From: an uncultured Fimbriimonadales bacterium | Lineage (GTDB): Bacteria > Armatimonadota > Fimbriimonadia > Fimbriimonadales > GBS-DC | NCBI GenBank assembly: GCA_937925775.1 | Contig: CALAMM010000201.1 | Location: 1-8,185 of the forward strand | Length of the DNA: 8,185 nt | Direction: 5' to 3' | Shown here: piece by piece, positions 1 to 6,144 of the stretch | How the letters are laid out: each line of letters begins with the position of its first letter | How positions within the stretch are numbered: the first letter of the stretch is position 1 | Translations under genes and position numbers: made by a program | The notes under the pieces: generated by a model | Database searches by the model: none | Seen by the model: the letters and a program-made list of their open reading frames with translations, nothing else | Told to the model about the DNA's origin: nothing

Positions 1-391
1 ACCGATTCATGGGGTGCACTCCCGCGGGGCATTACCTTTAGAACCCTTGCTCGGGAGAGCCACAAGCGACCATACTTGGAACTATGCAGCAGGTGACTGG
101 CTAAGCGTGAGCGTTGAACTGACTCGCTATTACTATTTCAATATTCGCGACAATTCTAATATAACTAAGGCTATCTTCCACGAATATAATTCTATACTTG
201 TTTGTATGTTAACACGCTGCAATTCCGTCTCGGAATCTGTTGTACCGTTTCATCTTTGATGCGTCGCGTATCGGATTAATCCACGCGCCATGCTGGAGCT
301 TATCCAAGATGCGGGGAACCCAGTTGGGCGGAAGGCTCTGGCTCTGTTTGCAAAGCCGACAGCACGCCCTCCCGATCCCTTTCACCCGCGA

Positions 392-432
392 CGGCTCGCC
401 TGCCCCCTTGAACACACACGCAGGCGGAGCCG
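392..432. repeat. Inverted repeat forming a strong hairpin
   Basis: Bases 392-403 pair with 420-432: twelve base pairs, mostly G-C, with one bulged G on the right arm near 427. The loop is 16 nt (404-419). The right arm ends 65 nt before the phosphatase ATG. No T-run follows on the plus strand, so it does not look like a Rho-independent terminator in that direction. A small palindrome, GCATAATCATGC (437-448), lies just downstream. It could be part of a structured RNA, a protein-binding site, or a terminator lacking a U-tract. Confidence 0.55.
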
Positions 433-485
433 AGGAGCATAATCATGCGCAGGGGCTTCTAACAGACTCTTAACATCCCCCATGC

Positions 486-491
486 CATAAT
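486..491 (+). promoter_or_regulatory. Probable -10 box of the PhoD-family gene
   Basis: CATAAT ends 6 nt before the ATG at 498, which places the predicted transcription start on the A of the start codon. No convincing -35 box is seen; the hexamer at 463-468 (CAGACT) matches TTGACA only in its central GAC. No Shine-Dalgarno sequence precedes the ATG, which fits a leaderless mRNA. Confidence 0.5.
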
Positions 492-497
492 CCCTGT

Positions 498-1853
498 ATG
501 ATGAGTCGACGCTTCCTTTTGTTGCTTTGGTGCTGGGCGGTTCTGGTTCCTCTTTTGCACGCGCAGGTTCATCCGCTTCTCAGTGCAGGCCCTATGCTCG
601 GCTATGCCGAGATGACCGAGACGGTGATTTGGGTGCAGACCACACGCGAGGCGACCGTGCAGCTGCGCTACTGGCAGCGTGGCAAGCCTGAAACGAGCCG
701 CCTCACGGAGCCGATTCACACCAGTAAGGCGGGCGACCATATCGCGCTCTTTCGGCTCACGAACCTGCCGTTCGGGACACGCTTTGAATATGAGCTCTAT
801 CTCGACGGCGCCCTGGTGAAGCGGGATTACCCACTGGAGTTTCAGACGCAGCCCCACTGGCGCTGGCGCACCGATCCGCCCGAATTCACGATCGCTTTCG
901 GCTCCTGCGCCTATTTCAACGACCCCGAAGTCGATCGCCCGACCGCGCCCTATGGCGGCGACTACACGATTTTTCAAGCGATCCACCAGCTGCGTCCCGA
1001 CCTGATGCTCTGGCTGGGCGATAATGTGTATTATGTGGAGCCAGATTGGCTGACTGAGTCGGGCATGCGCCACCGCTGGCGCAAGAGCCGACAGCAGCCC
1101 GAACTGCAGCCCCTGCTCGCCAGCACGCACCACTACGCCATCTGGGACGACCACGACTTCGGACCGAACAACTCCGACAGCAGTTTCCGCCTGAAGGATG
1201 TCGCGCTGAAGGTGTTCGCGGACTACTTTCCGCAAATCCGCTACGGCTTGCCCGATGCGCCCGGCTGCTTCTACCGCTTCGAATGGGGCGATGTGGAGTT
1301 CTTCATGCTCGACAACCGCACCTACCGCTCCCCCAACACGCTGCCGCCTTCGCCTGAGAAGCGGATGCTGGGGAAGGCACAGATGGAATGGCTCAAGAAC
1401 GCGCTCAAATCGTCGGAAGCGACCTTCAAAATCATCGCCTGCGGCGGACAGATGATTAATCCGATGGTCTACTTTGAGGGCTTCGGGCTATTCCCCGACG
1501 AGCAAAGGGAGCTGCTCGATTTCATCGTGCGCGAGCGGATTACGGGCGTGCTGTTCCTCTCAGGCGATCGGCACTTCGGGGAGCTGCTGAAGGTGCAGTG
1601 GGAAGGCGGCTATCCTTTCTACGAACTCACCGCCAGCCCACTGACGGCAGGTCCAGCCAACGGGCATCCCGATGAGGCGAACAACCCTGCTCGCGTGCCA
1701 GGCACCTGGGTGCGCGGACAACGCAATTTCGGACTAATACGCGTGCAAGGCAAACGCGGGGAGCGCAAACTCACGCTCAGCCTGTGCGATAAAACAGGCA
1801 AGCCCCTGTTCGAACACATCATCACCGAACAGGAACTGCGCTGGAAGGAGTAG
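498..1853 (+). CDS. Exported PhoD-family alkaline phosphatase / phosphodiesterase
   Basis: A 451-residue metallophosphatase of the PhoD-like family, expected to hydrolyse phosphate mono- or diesters outside the cytoplasm and release phosphate. Residues 1-23 form a signal peptide with a very hydrophobic core and a likely cut near HAQ. Residues 26-120 resemble the beta-sandwich PhoD N-terminal domain. The catalytic domain follows, with family metal-site motifs in order: FGSC (134-137, conserved Cys), LGDNVYY (173-179), WDDHDFG (216-222), LDNRTYR (271-277) and SGDRHF (355-360). All expected ligand motifs are present, so it looks active. Length is near the lower-middle of the family. MSRRFLLLL resembles a twin-arginine motif but lacks the residue between RR and F, so Sec export is equally likely. 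A second ATG follows at 501. The gene is preceded by a near-canonical -10 box with no ribosome-binding site. The precise substrate is unknown. Confidence 0.93.
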   Translation: MMSRRFLLLLWCWAVLVPLLHAQVHPLLSAGPMLGYAEMTETVIWVQTTREATVQLRYWQRGKPETSRLTEPIHTSKAGDHIALFRLTNLPFGTRFEYELYLDGALVKRDYPLEFQTQPHWRWRTDPPEFTIAFGSCAYFNDPEVDRPTAPYGGDYTIFQAIHQLRPDLMLWLGDNVYYVEPDWLTESGMRHRWRKSRQQPELQPLLASTHHYAIWDDHDFGPNNSDSSFRLKDVALKVFADYFPQIRYGLPDAPGCFYRFEWGDVEFFMLDNRTYRSPNTLPPSPEKRMLGKAQMEWLKNALKSSEATFKIIACGGQMINPMVYFEGFGLFPDEQRELLDFIVRERITGVLFLSGDRHFGELLKVQWEGGYPFYELTASPLTAGPANGHPDEANNPARVPGTWVRGQRNFGLIRVQGKRGERKLTLSLCDKTGKPLFEHIITEQELRWKE

Positions 1854-1870
1854 CCCCAAACGCCAGAGGG

Positions 1871-1876
1871 TACAAT
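1871..1876 (+). promoter_or_regulatory. Probable -10 box of the yjbQ-family gene
   Basis: TACAAT lies in the 30-nt gap after the phosphatase stop and ends 7 nt before ATG 1884. No -35 match is seen at the expected distance, inside the end of the phosphatase gene. The spacing favours ATG 1884 over the in-frame TTG at 1881, and predicts a leaderless transcript starting a separate unit from the phosphatase. Confidence 0.55.
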
Positions 1877-1883
1877 TGCCTTG

Positions 1884-2300
1884 ATGGTCTACTCTGGGCG
1901 GTTTACAGTCTCCACGCGGGGCAACGACCACATGCTCGACATCACGGGCATGGTGGAGCAAGCGATACTGGAGAGCGGGGTCGTGAACGGCATCGCGACG
2001 GTATTTGTCGTCGGCTCCACCGCAGCGATTACGACCATCGAGTACGAATCGGGATTGGAGCAGGACCTGAAAACCGTGATGGAGCGGATTGCGCCCCGCG
2101 ACGCCCCCTACGCCCACGAGGCTCGCTGGCGCGACGATAATGGGCATTCCCACATCCGTGCGTCGCTACTGGGACCGTCGCTAACTGTGCCCATCGTCAG
2201 CGGACGCATGACGCTGGGCGCATGGCAACAGATTGTGCTGATTGACTTCGACACGCGCCCCCGCACCCGTACAATCCATGTGCAGGTGCTGGGCGAGTGA
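1884..2300 (+). CDS. YjbQ/UPF0047 family protein (secondary thiamine-phosphate synthase-like)
   Basis: A 138-residue single-domain cytosolic protein of the YjbQ (UPF0047) family. Family members show weak thiamine-phosphate synthase activity, but their physiological role is unsettled. Recognisable blocks are VGSTAAITTIEYESG (43-57), DDNGHSHIRASLLGPSL (84-100), SGRMTLGAWQQIVLIDFD (106-123) and RTIHVQVLGE at the C-terminus. The histidines of the GHSH block, part of the probable metal or active site, are present. The first block has GST where the E. coli-type members carry HTT; this looks like a subfamily variant, not damage. I chose ATG 1884 because the TACAAT box 7 nt upstream fits a leaderless mRNA; TTG 1881 is the alternative and adds one residue. 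The secreted unknown protein begins 11 nt after the stop, so the two are probably cotranscribed. Confidence 0.92.
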   Translation: MVYSGRFTVSTRGNDHMLDITGMVEQAILESGVVNGIATVFVVGSTAAITTIEYESGLEQDLKTVMERIAPRDAPYAHEARWRDDNGHSHIRASLLGPSLTVPIVSGRMTLGAWQQIVLIDFDTRPRTRTIHVQVLGE

Positions 2301-2308
2301 GAGGAGGG
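2301..2308 (+). promoter_or_regulatory. Shine-Dalgarno sequence deciding the start of the 696-residue gene
   Basis: GAGGAGGG begins right after the YjbQ stop codon and sits 3-4 nt before ATG 2312. It makes ATG 2312 the start, not the in-frame GTG at 2297, which would overlap the preceding gene, lie upstream of this site and disrupt the signal peptide. It is the only clear ribosome-binding site among the plus-strand genes. Confidence 0.75.
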
Positions 2309-2311
2309 TGT

Positions 2312-4402
2312 ATGAATCGGAAAGCATTGACAGTGGTGCTATTGTGGGGGAGTTTCCTGCTGAGCTGGGCACAGGTCGAGTTCCCACTGGGCTACTACTC
2401 GTTCGCGGAGATAGCGCAGCGGATGTCGGTGGAAGGGCGCACGGTGGAGTGCGCTCGCGACCTCCAGCAACGGCTCGCCGTAATCCACCTCAAACCGCGC
2501 AGCTGGCAACAGGCGCGTGAACTGCTGGAGTCCGCTCTCGATGTGCGCTTCCGCAAAATCAGCGACGCCGAAAACCGCTGGTTGCTGGAGCGCGACCCCG
2601 AAGTCGCCCGCAAAGAGCGGCGATGGCGCGAGCAACTCGCCGCCTACATCGAAAAACAACGCGGGCGCGACATCCAAATGTTCCGAACGCTGATGGACAA
2701 AAATGTGCCCGCCGAGGAGGCGGTCAGGCTACTTCTGGAAAACTACACAGAAGACTTAGATTCTTCCGAACTCCCCGATAGGGCACAGCTTGAAGCCCAA
2801 ATGAAGCAGTTCGTCGAGAGCTACCGTAAGTTCCCAATGGAGTTGGCGCTGCGTGAATGGCGGGCGTTCTTGCGGATGCAAAAGCGACTTTCAGAGTTCC
2901 TTCCGCGTGGTATCAGCCCCGACACAGGCGATCCCACTCTGTTCGGTTTCTATCGTCAGTTCTTGGAGGAGAATCCCCTCAGCAGTTTCGGCTTCTCCAA
3001 AGAGCTGCTTGACTGGGCACAGGGTGCGGTCACCGACGAGCAGGATGCGACGCTCAGCGTGCTCAGAGCAATGATGGGGGAAATCGGTGTCTCCACAGAC
3101 CAGCAGACGATGCAGCTGGTGCTGCTCCACTCGGTCGGGATGTTGGCAATCCTCTATGGGCAGGTCTGGGCGCACGATGCGCTGATTGCCCAACTGCGCC
3201 CGCCGATTAGCGTGTTGGAAACTATCGAGCAAGGCGTGCTGGAACGCGACTACACGGTCGTCCTACCGCCCGAACAGCTCGCTTGGCATCTGAACGATGT
3301 AGAAGGCAAGCGTGTTCCGCTGGACGCGCCCGCGCCGATACCGACACCGTTGATAGCCATCGCCGAGTGGAACAGCAGGGGGTTTTCTGTGAGATATCAG
3401 TTCCCCAACGCGCTTCCAATCTCTGATTTCTTGGGATTCGGAGCCAACACGATTGATGACTCGGTGCGAGTGCGTTGGGAGCCTAAGCACTTAAAGCGAC
3501 TACTGCCCCAAATTGACGCGGAATTAGCGCGTGCTTACGAGCAGGCGTATGCGCGCCACCAGCAGCTGGCGAGCCAGCCGCCCGTGAATCAGCCGCTCAA
3601 AGCGCCGCATGTTAGAGCGGCTGTGCTTGCGGAGGTGGCTTACCGCTGGGCACAAGAGCATCAACAGGAGGTCGTGATGGAAGTGCTGGGCGTGTTCCGC
3701 TGGATCTATGAGCGGCAGGGCGACTCGCTTGCGAAGCGGCTGGAGACGAGCCAAACGCCGTACTTGCTGGAGCAACGCAATGGCGTATGGATTCTGCGCT
3801 GCTGGAATGCGTTCGTGGAGCGCGTCGGCGACTATCCCTTCGCTGCCGTGCGCGACCTGCTAAGCTCCAACTACAGCTACGAAGCGTGGCAACGCTTCTA
3901 CCGCGAGGTGTCAGCCGAGCAGGCACGCTGGCTACTTTCTGAGCCTTGGCACTTCAGTTGGGATCCCCGTGAAAAGTCGGAATCGCTTATGAGGAGTGTA
4001 TCGTCGCATGACCTCGGTGCTGCGTGGCTGATTATGGCAATCATGGAGAGCCTCCCACCTGCAGAACGCGAGCGGTTTTGGAACCCACCATCCGACGCGC
4101 CCGCGCCGACACTTGAGATTGCCCGCCTGCCCTTGGAAGTCCGCACGCGCATCGCGCAGACGCTGACCCTGTGGCGCGCTGCGCTCCTCCAACATACATC
4201 TCCTCGCAATCACGCCGCCCTACTCACGCCGCCCAACGCATGGAGTGAGCGACTGACCTTGCAACGGGACAGTGCATGGACGCTCAACATCACCCTCATC
4301 GACCCGTTGAGCGGGGAAGTGAGCGAAGTGCCCCTGCTGGCGACATACCTGCTAGGCACGCCGACTCTCTTGGAGGACTTCGAAGAGGAGGATGCGCCCT
4401 AA
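2312..4402 (+). CDS. Large secreted protein of unknown function, STN-like N-terminus
   Basis: A 696-residue protein I cannot assign to a named family. Residues 1-20 form a clear signal peptide (MNRKALTVVLLWGSFLLSWA), so it should act outside the cytoplasm. Residues about 29-95 have the rhythm of an STN/secretin short domain: an 'aeIaqrmsv' helix, a strand with 'avihLkprsWqqAreLLesaL', then 'FRKI..NRWLLERD'. This resemblance is by eye only. Residues 96-200 are charged and probably helical. A short DAPAPIPTP linker lies at 338-346. Residues 395-470 are again helical, and 483-517 hold a block with YLLEQRNGVWILRCW and VGDYPFAAVRDLL. A second DAPAP occurs at 595-599 and the tail is acidic (EDFEEEDAP). 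No transmembrane anchor, cysteine pattern or catalytic motif is evident. It is probably translated from the yjbQ mRNA. It could be an envelope or structural protein; no function is claimed. Confidence 0.85.
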   Translation: MNRKALTVVLLWGSFLLSWAQVEFPLGYYSFAEIAQRMSVEGRTVECARDLQQRLAVIHLKPRSWQQARELLESALDVRFRKISDAENRWLLERDPEVARKERRWREQLAAYIEKQRGRDIQMFRTLMDKNVPAEEAVRLLLENYTEDLDSSELPDRAQLEAQMKQFVESYRKFPMELALREWRAFLRMQKRLSEFLPRGISPDTGDPTLFGFYRQFLEENPLSSFGFSKELLDWAQGAVTDEQDATLSVLRAMMGEIGVSTDQQTMQLVLLHSVGMLAILYGQVWAHDALIAQLRPPISVLETIEQGVLERDYTVVLPPEQLAWHLNDVEGKRVPLDAPAPIPTPLIAIAEWNSRGFSVRYQFPNALPISDFLGFGANTIDDSVRVRWEPKHLKRLLPQIDAELARAYEQAYARHQQLASQPPVNQPLKAPHVRAAVLAEVAYRWAQEHQQEVVMEVLGVFRWIYERQGDSLAKRLETSQTPYLLEQRNGVWILRCWNAFVERVGDYPFAAVRDLLSSNYSYEAWQRFYREVSAEQARWLLSEPWHFSWDPREKSESLMRSVSSHDLGAAWLIMAIMESLPPAERERFWNPPSDAPAPTLEIARLPLEVRTRIAQTLTLWRAALLQHTSPRNHAALLTPPNAWSERLTLQRDSAWTLNITLIDPLSGEVSEVPLLATYLLGTPTLLEDFEEEDAP

Positions 4403-4731
4403 CTGGAGTAATCTTCCACCATCTCGCGGAAAAACCAGTTCAAAAACGCCTCATTCACATCGGTAAGGGGCAGTTCTCCGATGAACTGGGTGTAGTCGAT
4501 ATGCTGGCGCACAACCTCCTCGATAAAGTGGCGCATGCCTGCACGGGCTTTTACAATCAGCACGGTCTCCGACTCCCGATGGATTTCACCTTCCCAGAGA
4601 TAGGCGCAGGTGATGGGAAACCAGTTTGTGCAGACGGCGATTTTCTGGCGCAGGAGCTCATAGGCGACCGCCTGTGCCTCTTCCAGCGTGGCGAAGGTCA
4701 GGTAATAAAGTGCTATCTCCGCGCGTTGCAT
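4399..4731 (-). CDS. cutA: CutA-like divalent-cation tolerance protein
   Basis: A 110-residue small cytosolic protein of the CutA1 family, which forms very stable ferredoxin-like trimers and is linked to divalent metal tolerance, although its exact role is uncertain. Family features are YYLTFATLEEAQAVA (9-23), LLRQKIAVCTNWFPI (26-40) with the conserved Cys/Asn pair, AYLWEGEI (43-50), ETVLIVKAR (55-63) and LPLTDVNEAFLNWF (87-100). The usual HPYEVPEI segment is divergent here: H77 and I84 remain in register but the six residues between them all differ. The start is ATG 4731, which fits family length; TTG 4746 is an in-frame alternative adding five residues, and neither has a clear Shine-Dalgarno sequence. 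The gene follows the M24 peptidase by about 50 nt on the same strand and is probably cotranscribed with it. Its stop overlaps the stop of the convergent secreted-protein gene. Confidence 0.87.
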   Translation of the reverse strand: MQRAEIALYYLTFATLEEAQAVAYELLRQKIAVCTNWFPITCAYLWEGEIHRESETVLIVKARAGMRHFIEEVVRQHIDYTQFIGELPLTDVNEAFLNWFFREMVEDYSS

Positions 4732-4782
4732 AAGCGAACGATTCAAGGCACAGGCTGAGTTTCCTGCTCCGTCGTTGGCTGG

Positions 4783-6093
4783 CTAACGGCGCGCCCTACC
4801 CGAGCGCACCATCCGCTCTACCTCGTTCGGCTCGCGCGGCAACGCGCGACTCAGGTTCTCCACGCCCGTCTCAGTCACCAAGTAGTTGTCCTCTATGCGG
4901 ATGCCGATCCCCTCCGCGGGGATATACAAGCCCGGTTCGATGGTAAACACCATGCCGGGCTTGAGCGGAATGTTCGGGTCAAGGTCATGCACATCCATGC
5001 CCAGCATATGGCACAGCCCATGCACGAAGAAGCGGTCCAGTGTCTGCTCGTTGCCGTTTTCGTCTTTGGCGCGAAGCGGGTGGTTGCGGAAGAACGCCAC
5101 CACCTTCTGATGGAGTTGCCCGAGGGTGATGCCGGGTTTCGCCTCCTTCTCGGCGTGTTTCATTGCGTCCAGCACGGCGATATAGAGTTCGCGCTGGCGT
5201 GGTGTGAACTTGCCTGAGGCGGGGTAGGTGCGTGTGAGGTCAGCGGTGTAGTAGGAGTATTCTGCGCCGATATCGACCAAGACCAGCTCGTTCGCGCCGA
5301 CGCGCCGCTTGTTGGCGTTGTAGTGCAGGATGCAGGCGTTGGGCCCGGAGGCGATAATCATCGGGTAGCCCTCGCGTTCGGAGCCGTGGCGTCGGAAGGC
5401 GTCCTGCGCGGCGCCTTCGAGTTCGTATTCATAGACGCCGGGCGCGAGGCGTTGCGCGAGGGCACGATGCCCCGCAATGCTCGCCTCAATCGCCTTGCGC
5501 ATCAGTGCGATTTCGGCAGGCGATTTCACCACGCGCAGCGACGCCATCAGCCGCTCCACGCCGCTAAGCGACGCCTCAGGGTTCGCCTCGCGAATCGCAT
5601 CGGCTAAGGCCGCTCGCGCAGGGCGGTTCAACAGCACGCGCGGGTGCGCCTGCAACGCCTCTGCAAGGAACGCGCGCAGCTCCCCTCGCTCCCGAAGGTC
5701 TTGGATACCTGTCTCACGGCGTGTCTGCTCGTTCGGCTCAGGCAACGGCCCATCGAACAGACGCGAGAAACGCGACTGACGCGGGAGAAACAACACCGCC
5801 TCCGCGCCCAACGGACTCCCCACAGGCAGGATGACCAACACACTATCGACGGCTTCCAGACCCGTGAGATACATAAAGTTGCTCTCTTGGCGGAACTTCA
5901 GGCGCGTGGGCGGCGTGGTCTCGCTGGCAAACAGGGCAATCTGGTCGGGTTCCAACATCTTACTCAGCTGAGCGCGGCGCTGGGCATACTCGCTCACGGG
6001 AATGCCCCACAGCGTCGGCGCGTCCGCCACCGCGTGCAGACCGCTCCAAAGTAGCGTCAACACCGCTATCCATCCAAACGAGGCGCGTCGCAT
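4783..6093 (-). CDS. Exported M24 family Xaa-Pro aminopeptidase
   Basis: A 436-residue peptidase of the M24B/PepP type, which removes N-terminal residues preceding proline using two metal ions. An aminopeptidase-P N-terminal domain spans about 33-170 (SNFMYLTGLE at 71-80 is typical) and the pita-bread catalytic domain about 190-425. All five metal ligands are visible: D274 (VLVDIGAEY), D285 (TADLTRTY), H362 (HGLCHMLGMDVHD), E386 (FTIEPG) and E401 (RIEDNYLV). H257 and H369 match the substrate-site histidines. Residues 1-25 (MRRASFGWIAVLTLL, then WSGLHAVADA) look like a signal peptide, so the enzyme is probably exported, unlike cytosolic E. coli PepP. The start is ATG 6093, because the longer in-frame reading would bury the signal peptide behind a hydrophilic extension. 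The gene is divergent from the branching enzyme and probably cotranscribed with cutA. Confidence 0.93.
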   Translation of the reverse strand: MRRASFGWIAVLTLLWSGLHAVADAPTLWGIPVSEYAQRRAQLSKMLEPDQIALFASETTPPTRLKFRQESNFMYLTGLEAVDSVLVILPVGSPLGAEAVLFLPRQSRFSRLFDGPLPEPNEQTRRETGIQDLRERGELRAFLAEALQAHPRVLLNRPARAALADAIREANPEASLSGVERLMASLRVVKSPAEIALMRKAIEASIAGHRALAQRLAPGVYEYELEGAAQDAFRRHGSEREGYPMIIASGPNACILHYNANKRRVGANELVLVDIGAEYSYYTADLTRTYPASGKFTPRQRELYIAVLDAMKHAEKEAKPGITLGQLHQKVVAFFRNHPLRAKDENGNEQTLDRFFVHGLCHMLGMDVHDLDPNIPLKPGMVFTIEPGLYIPAEGIGIRIEDNYLVTETGVENLSRALPREPNEVERMVRSGRARR

Positions 6094-6099
6094 AGCGTA

Positions 6100-6128
6100 A
6101 GTGTACCTCCTCGCAGAGACCTGCTCAA
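6100..6128 (-). promoter_or_regulatory. Probable promoter of the M24 peptidase gene
   Basis: On the minus strand, TTGAGC (6128-6123) and TACACT (6105-6100) are separated by exactly 17 nt, and TACACT ends 6 nt before ATG 6093. This is the best -35/-10 pair in the window and predicts transcription starting on the start codon. A GAGGAGG motif (6112-6106) lies inside the spacer, so a transcript from this promoter would not carry it. It could serve as a Shine-Dalgarno site only for a transcript started further upstream, for example from the weak TATACC at 6134-6129. Confidence 0.55.
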
Positions 6129-6130
6129 GG

Positions 6131-6136
6131 TATACT
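6131..6136 (+). promoter_or_regulatory. Probable -10 box of the GH57 branching-enzyme gene
   Basis: TATACT ends 8 nt before ATG 6145, with no Shine-Dalgarno sequence between them. The hexamer at the -35 distance (6108-6113, TCCTCG) is not a match. The box lies just outside the minus-strand promoter of the peptidase, so the two divergent units share one very small control region. Confidence 0.55.
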
Positions 6137-6144
6137 GCTGTACT

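Larger units (their letters stand above)
1..497. other. Left-end region without a supported gene
   Basis: No gene is supported here. About 101-240 is AT-rich (about 37% GC by hand count), unlike the GC-rich genes that follow. It contains a perfect TATAAT at 185-190 and TATACT at 193-198 on the plus strand, neither with an obvious -35 box. A plus-strand frame is open from the left edge to a stop at 257-259, so it could be the tail of an upstream gene. However, its codons lack the G/C third-position preference of the other genes and the peptide matches no family I know. From about 260 to 480 the sequence is GC-rich and contains a strong hairpin (listed separately). It could be a leader or a small RNA, but I recognise no riboswitch, 6S, SRP or RNase P signature. 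Confidence 0.5.

Noticed and set aside
2..259. Plus-strand frame open from the left edge for about 85 codons
   Set aside because: Codon use lacks the G/C third-position bias of the real genes, the segment is AT-rich and the peptide matches no family I know. A partial gene tail cannot be excluded, so it is described only in the region entry.
311..365. Riboswitch-like fragments (GCAAAGCC and GGGAACCC)
   Set aside because: The surrounding conserved blocks of the c-di-GMP and cobalamin riboswitches are absent, so the matches are probably chance.
209..415. Minus-strand 68-residue open frame overlapping the hairpin region
   Set aside because: Cysteine- and proline-rich low-quality peptide with no ribosome-binding site; looks like chance in GC-rich DNA.
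459..1235. Minus-strand 258-residue open frame
   Set aside because: Lies antisense to the phosphatase gene, whose motifs are unmistakable; a typical shadow frame in high-GC DNA.
3323..4109. Identical 16-nt direct repeat (GACGCGCCCGCGCCGA at 3323-3338 and 4094-4109)
   Set aside because: Both copies are in frame and encode the DAPAP linker; explained by proline/alanine codon bias, not a mobile or recombination element.
4276..4758. Plus-strand 160-residue open frame
   Set aside because: Antisense to cutA and overlapping the end of the secreted-protein gene; no recognisable domain.
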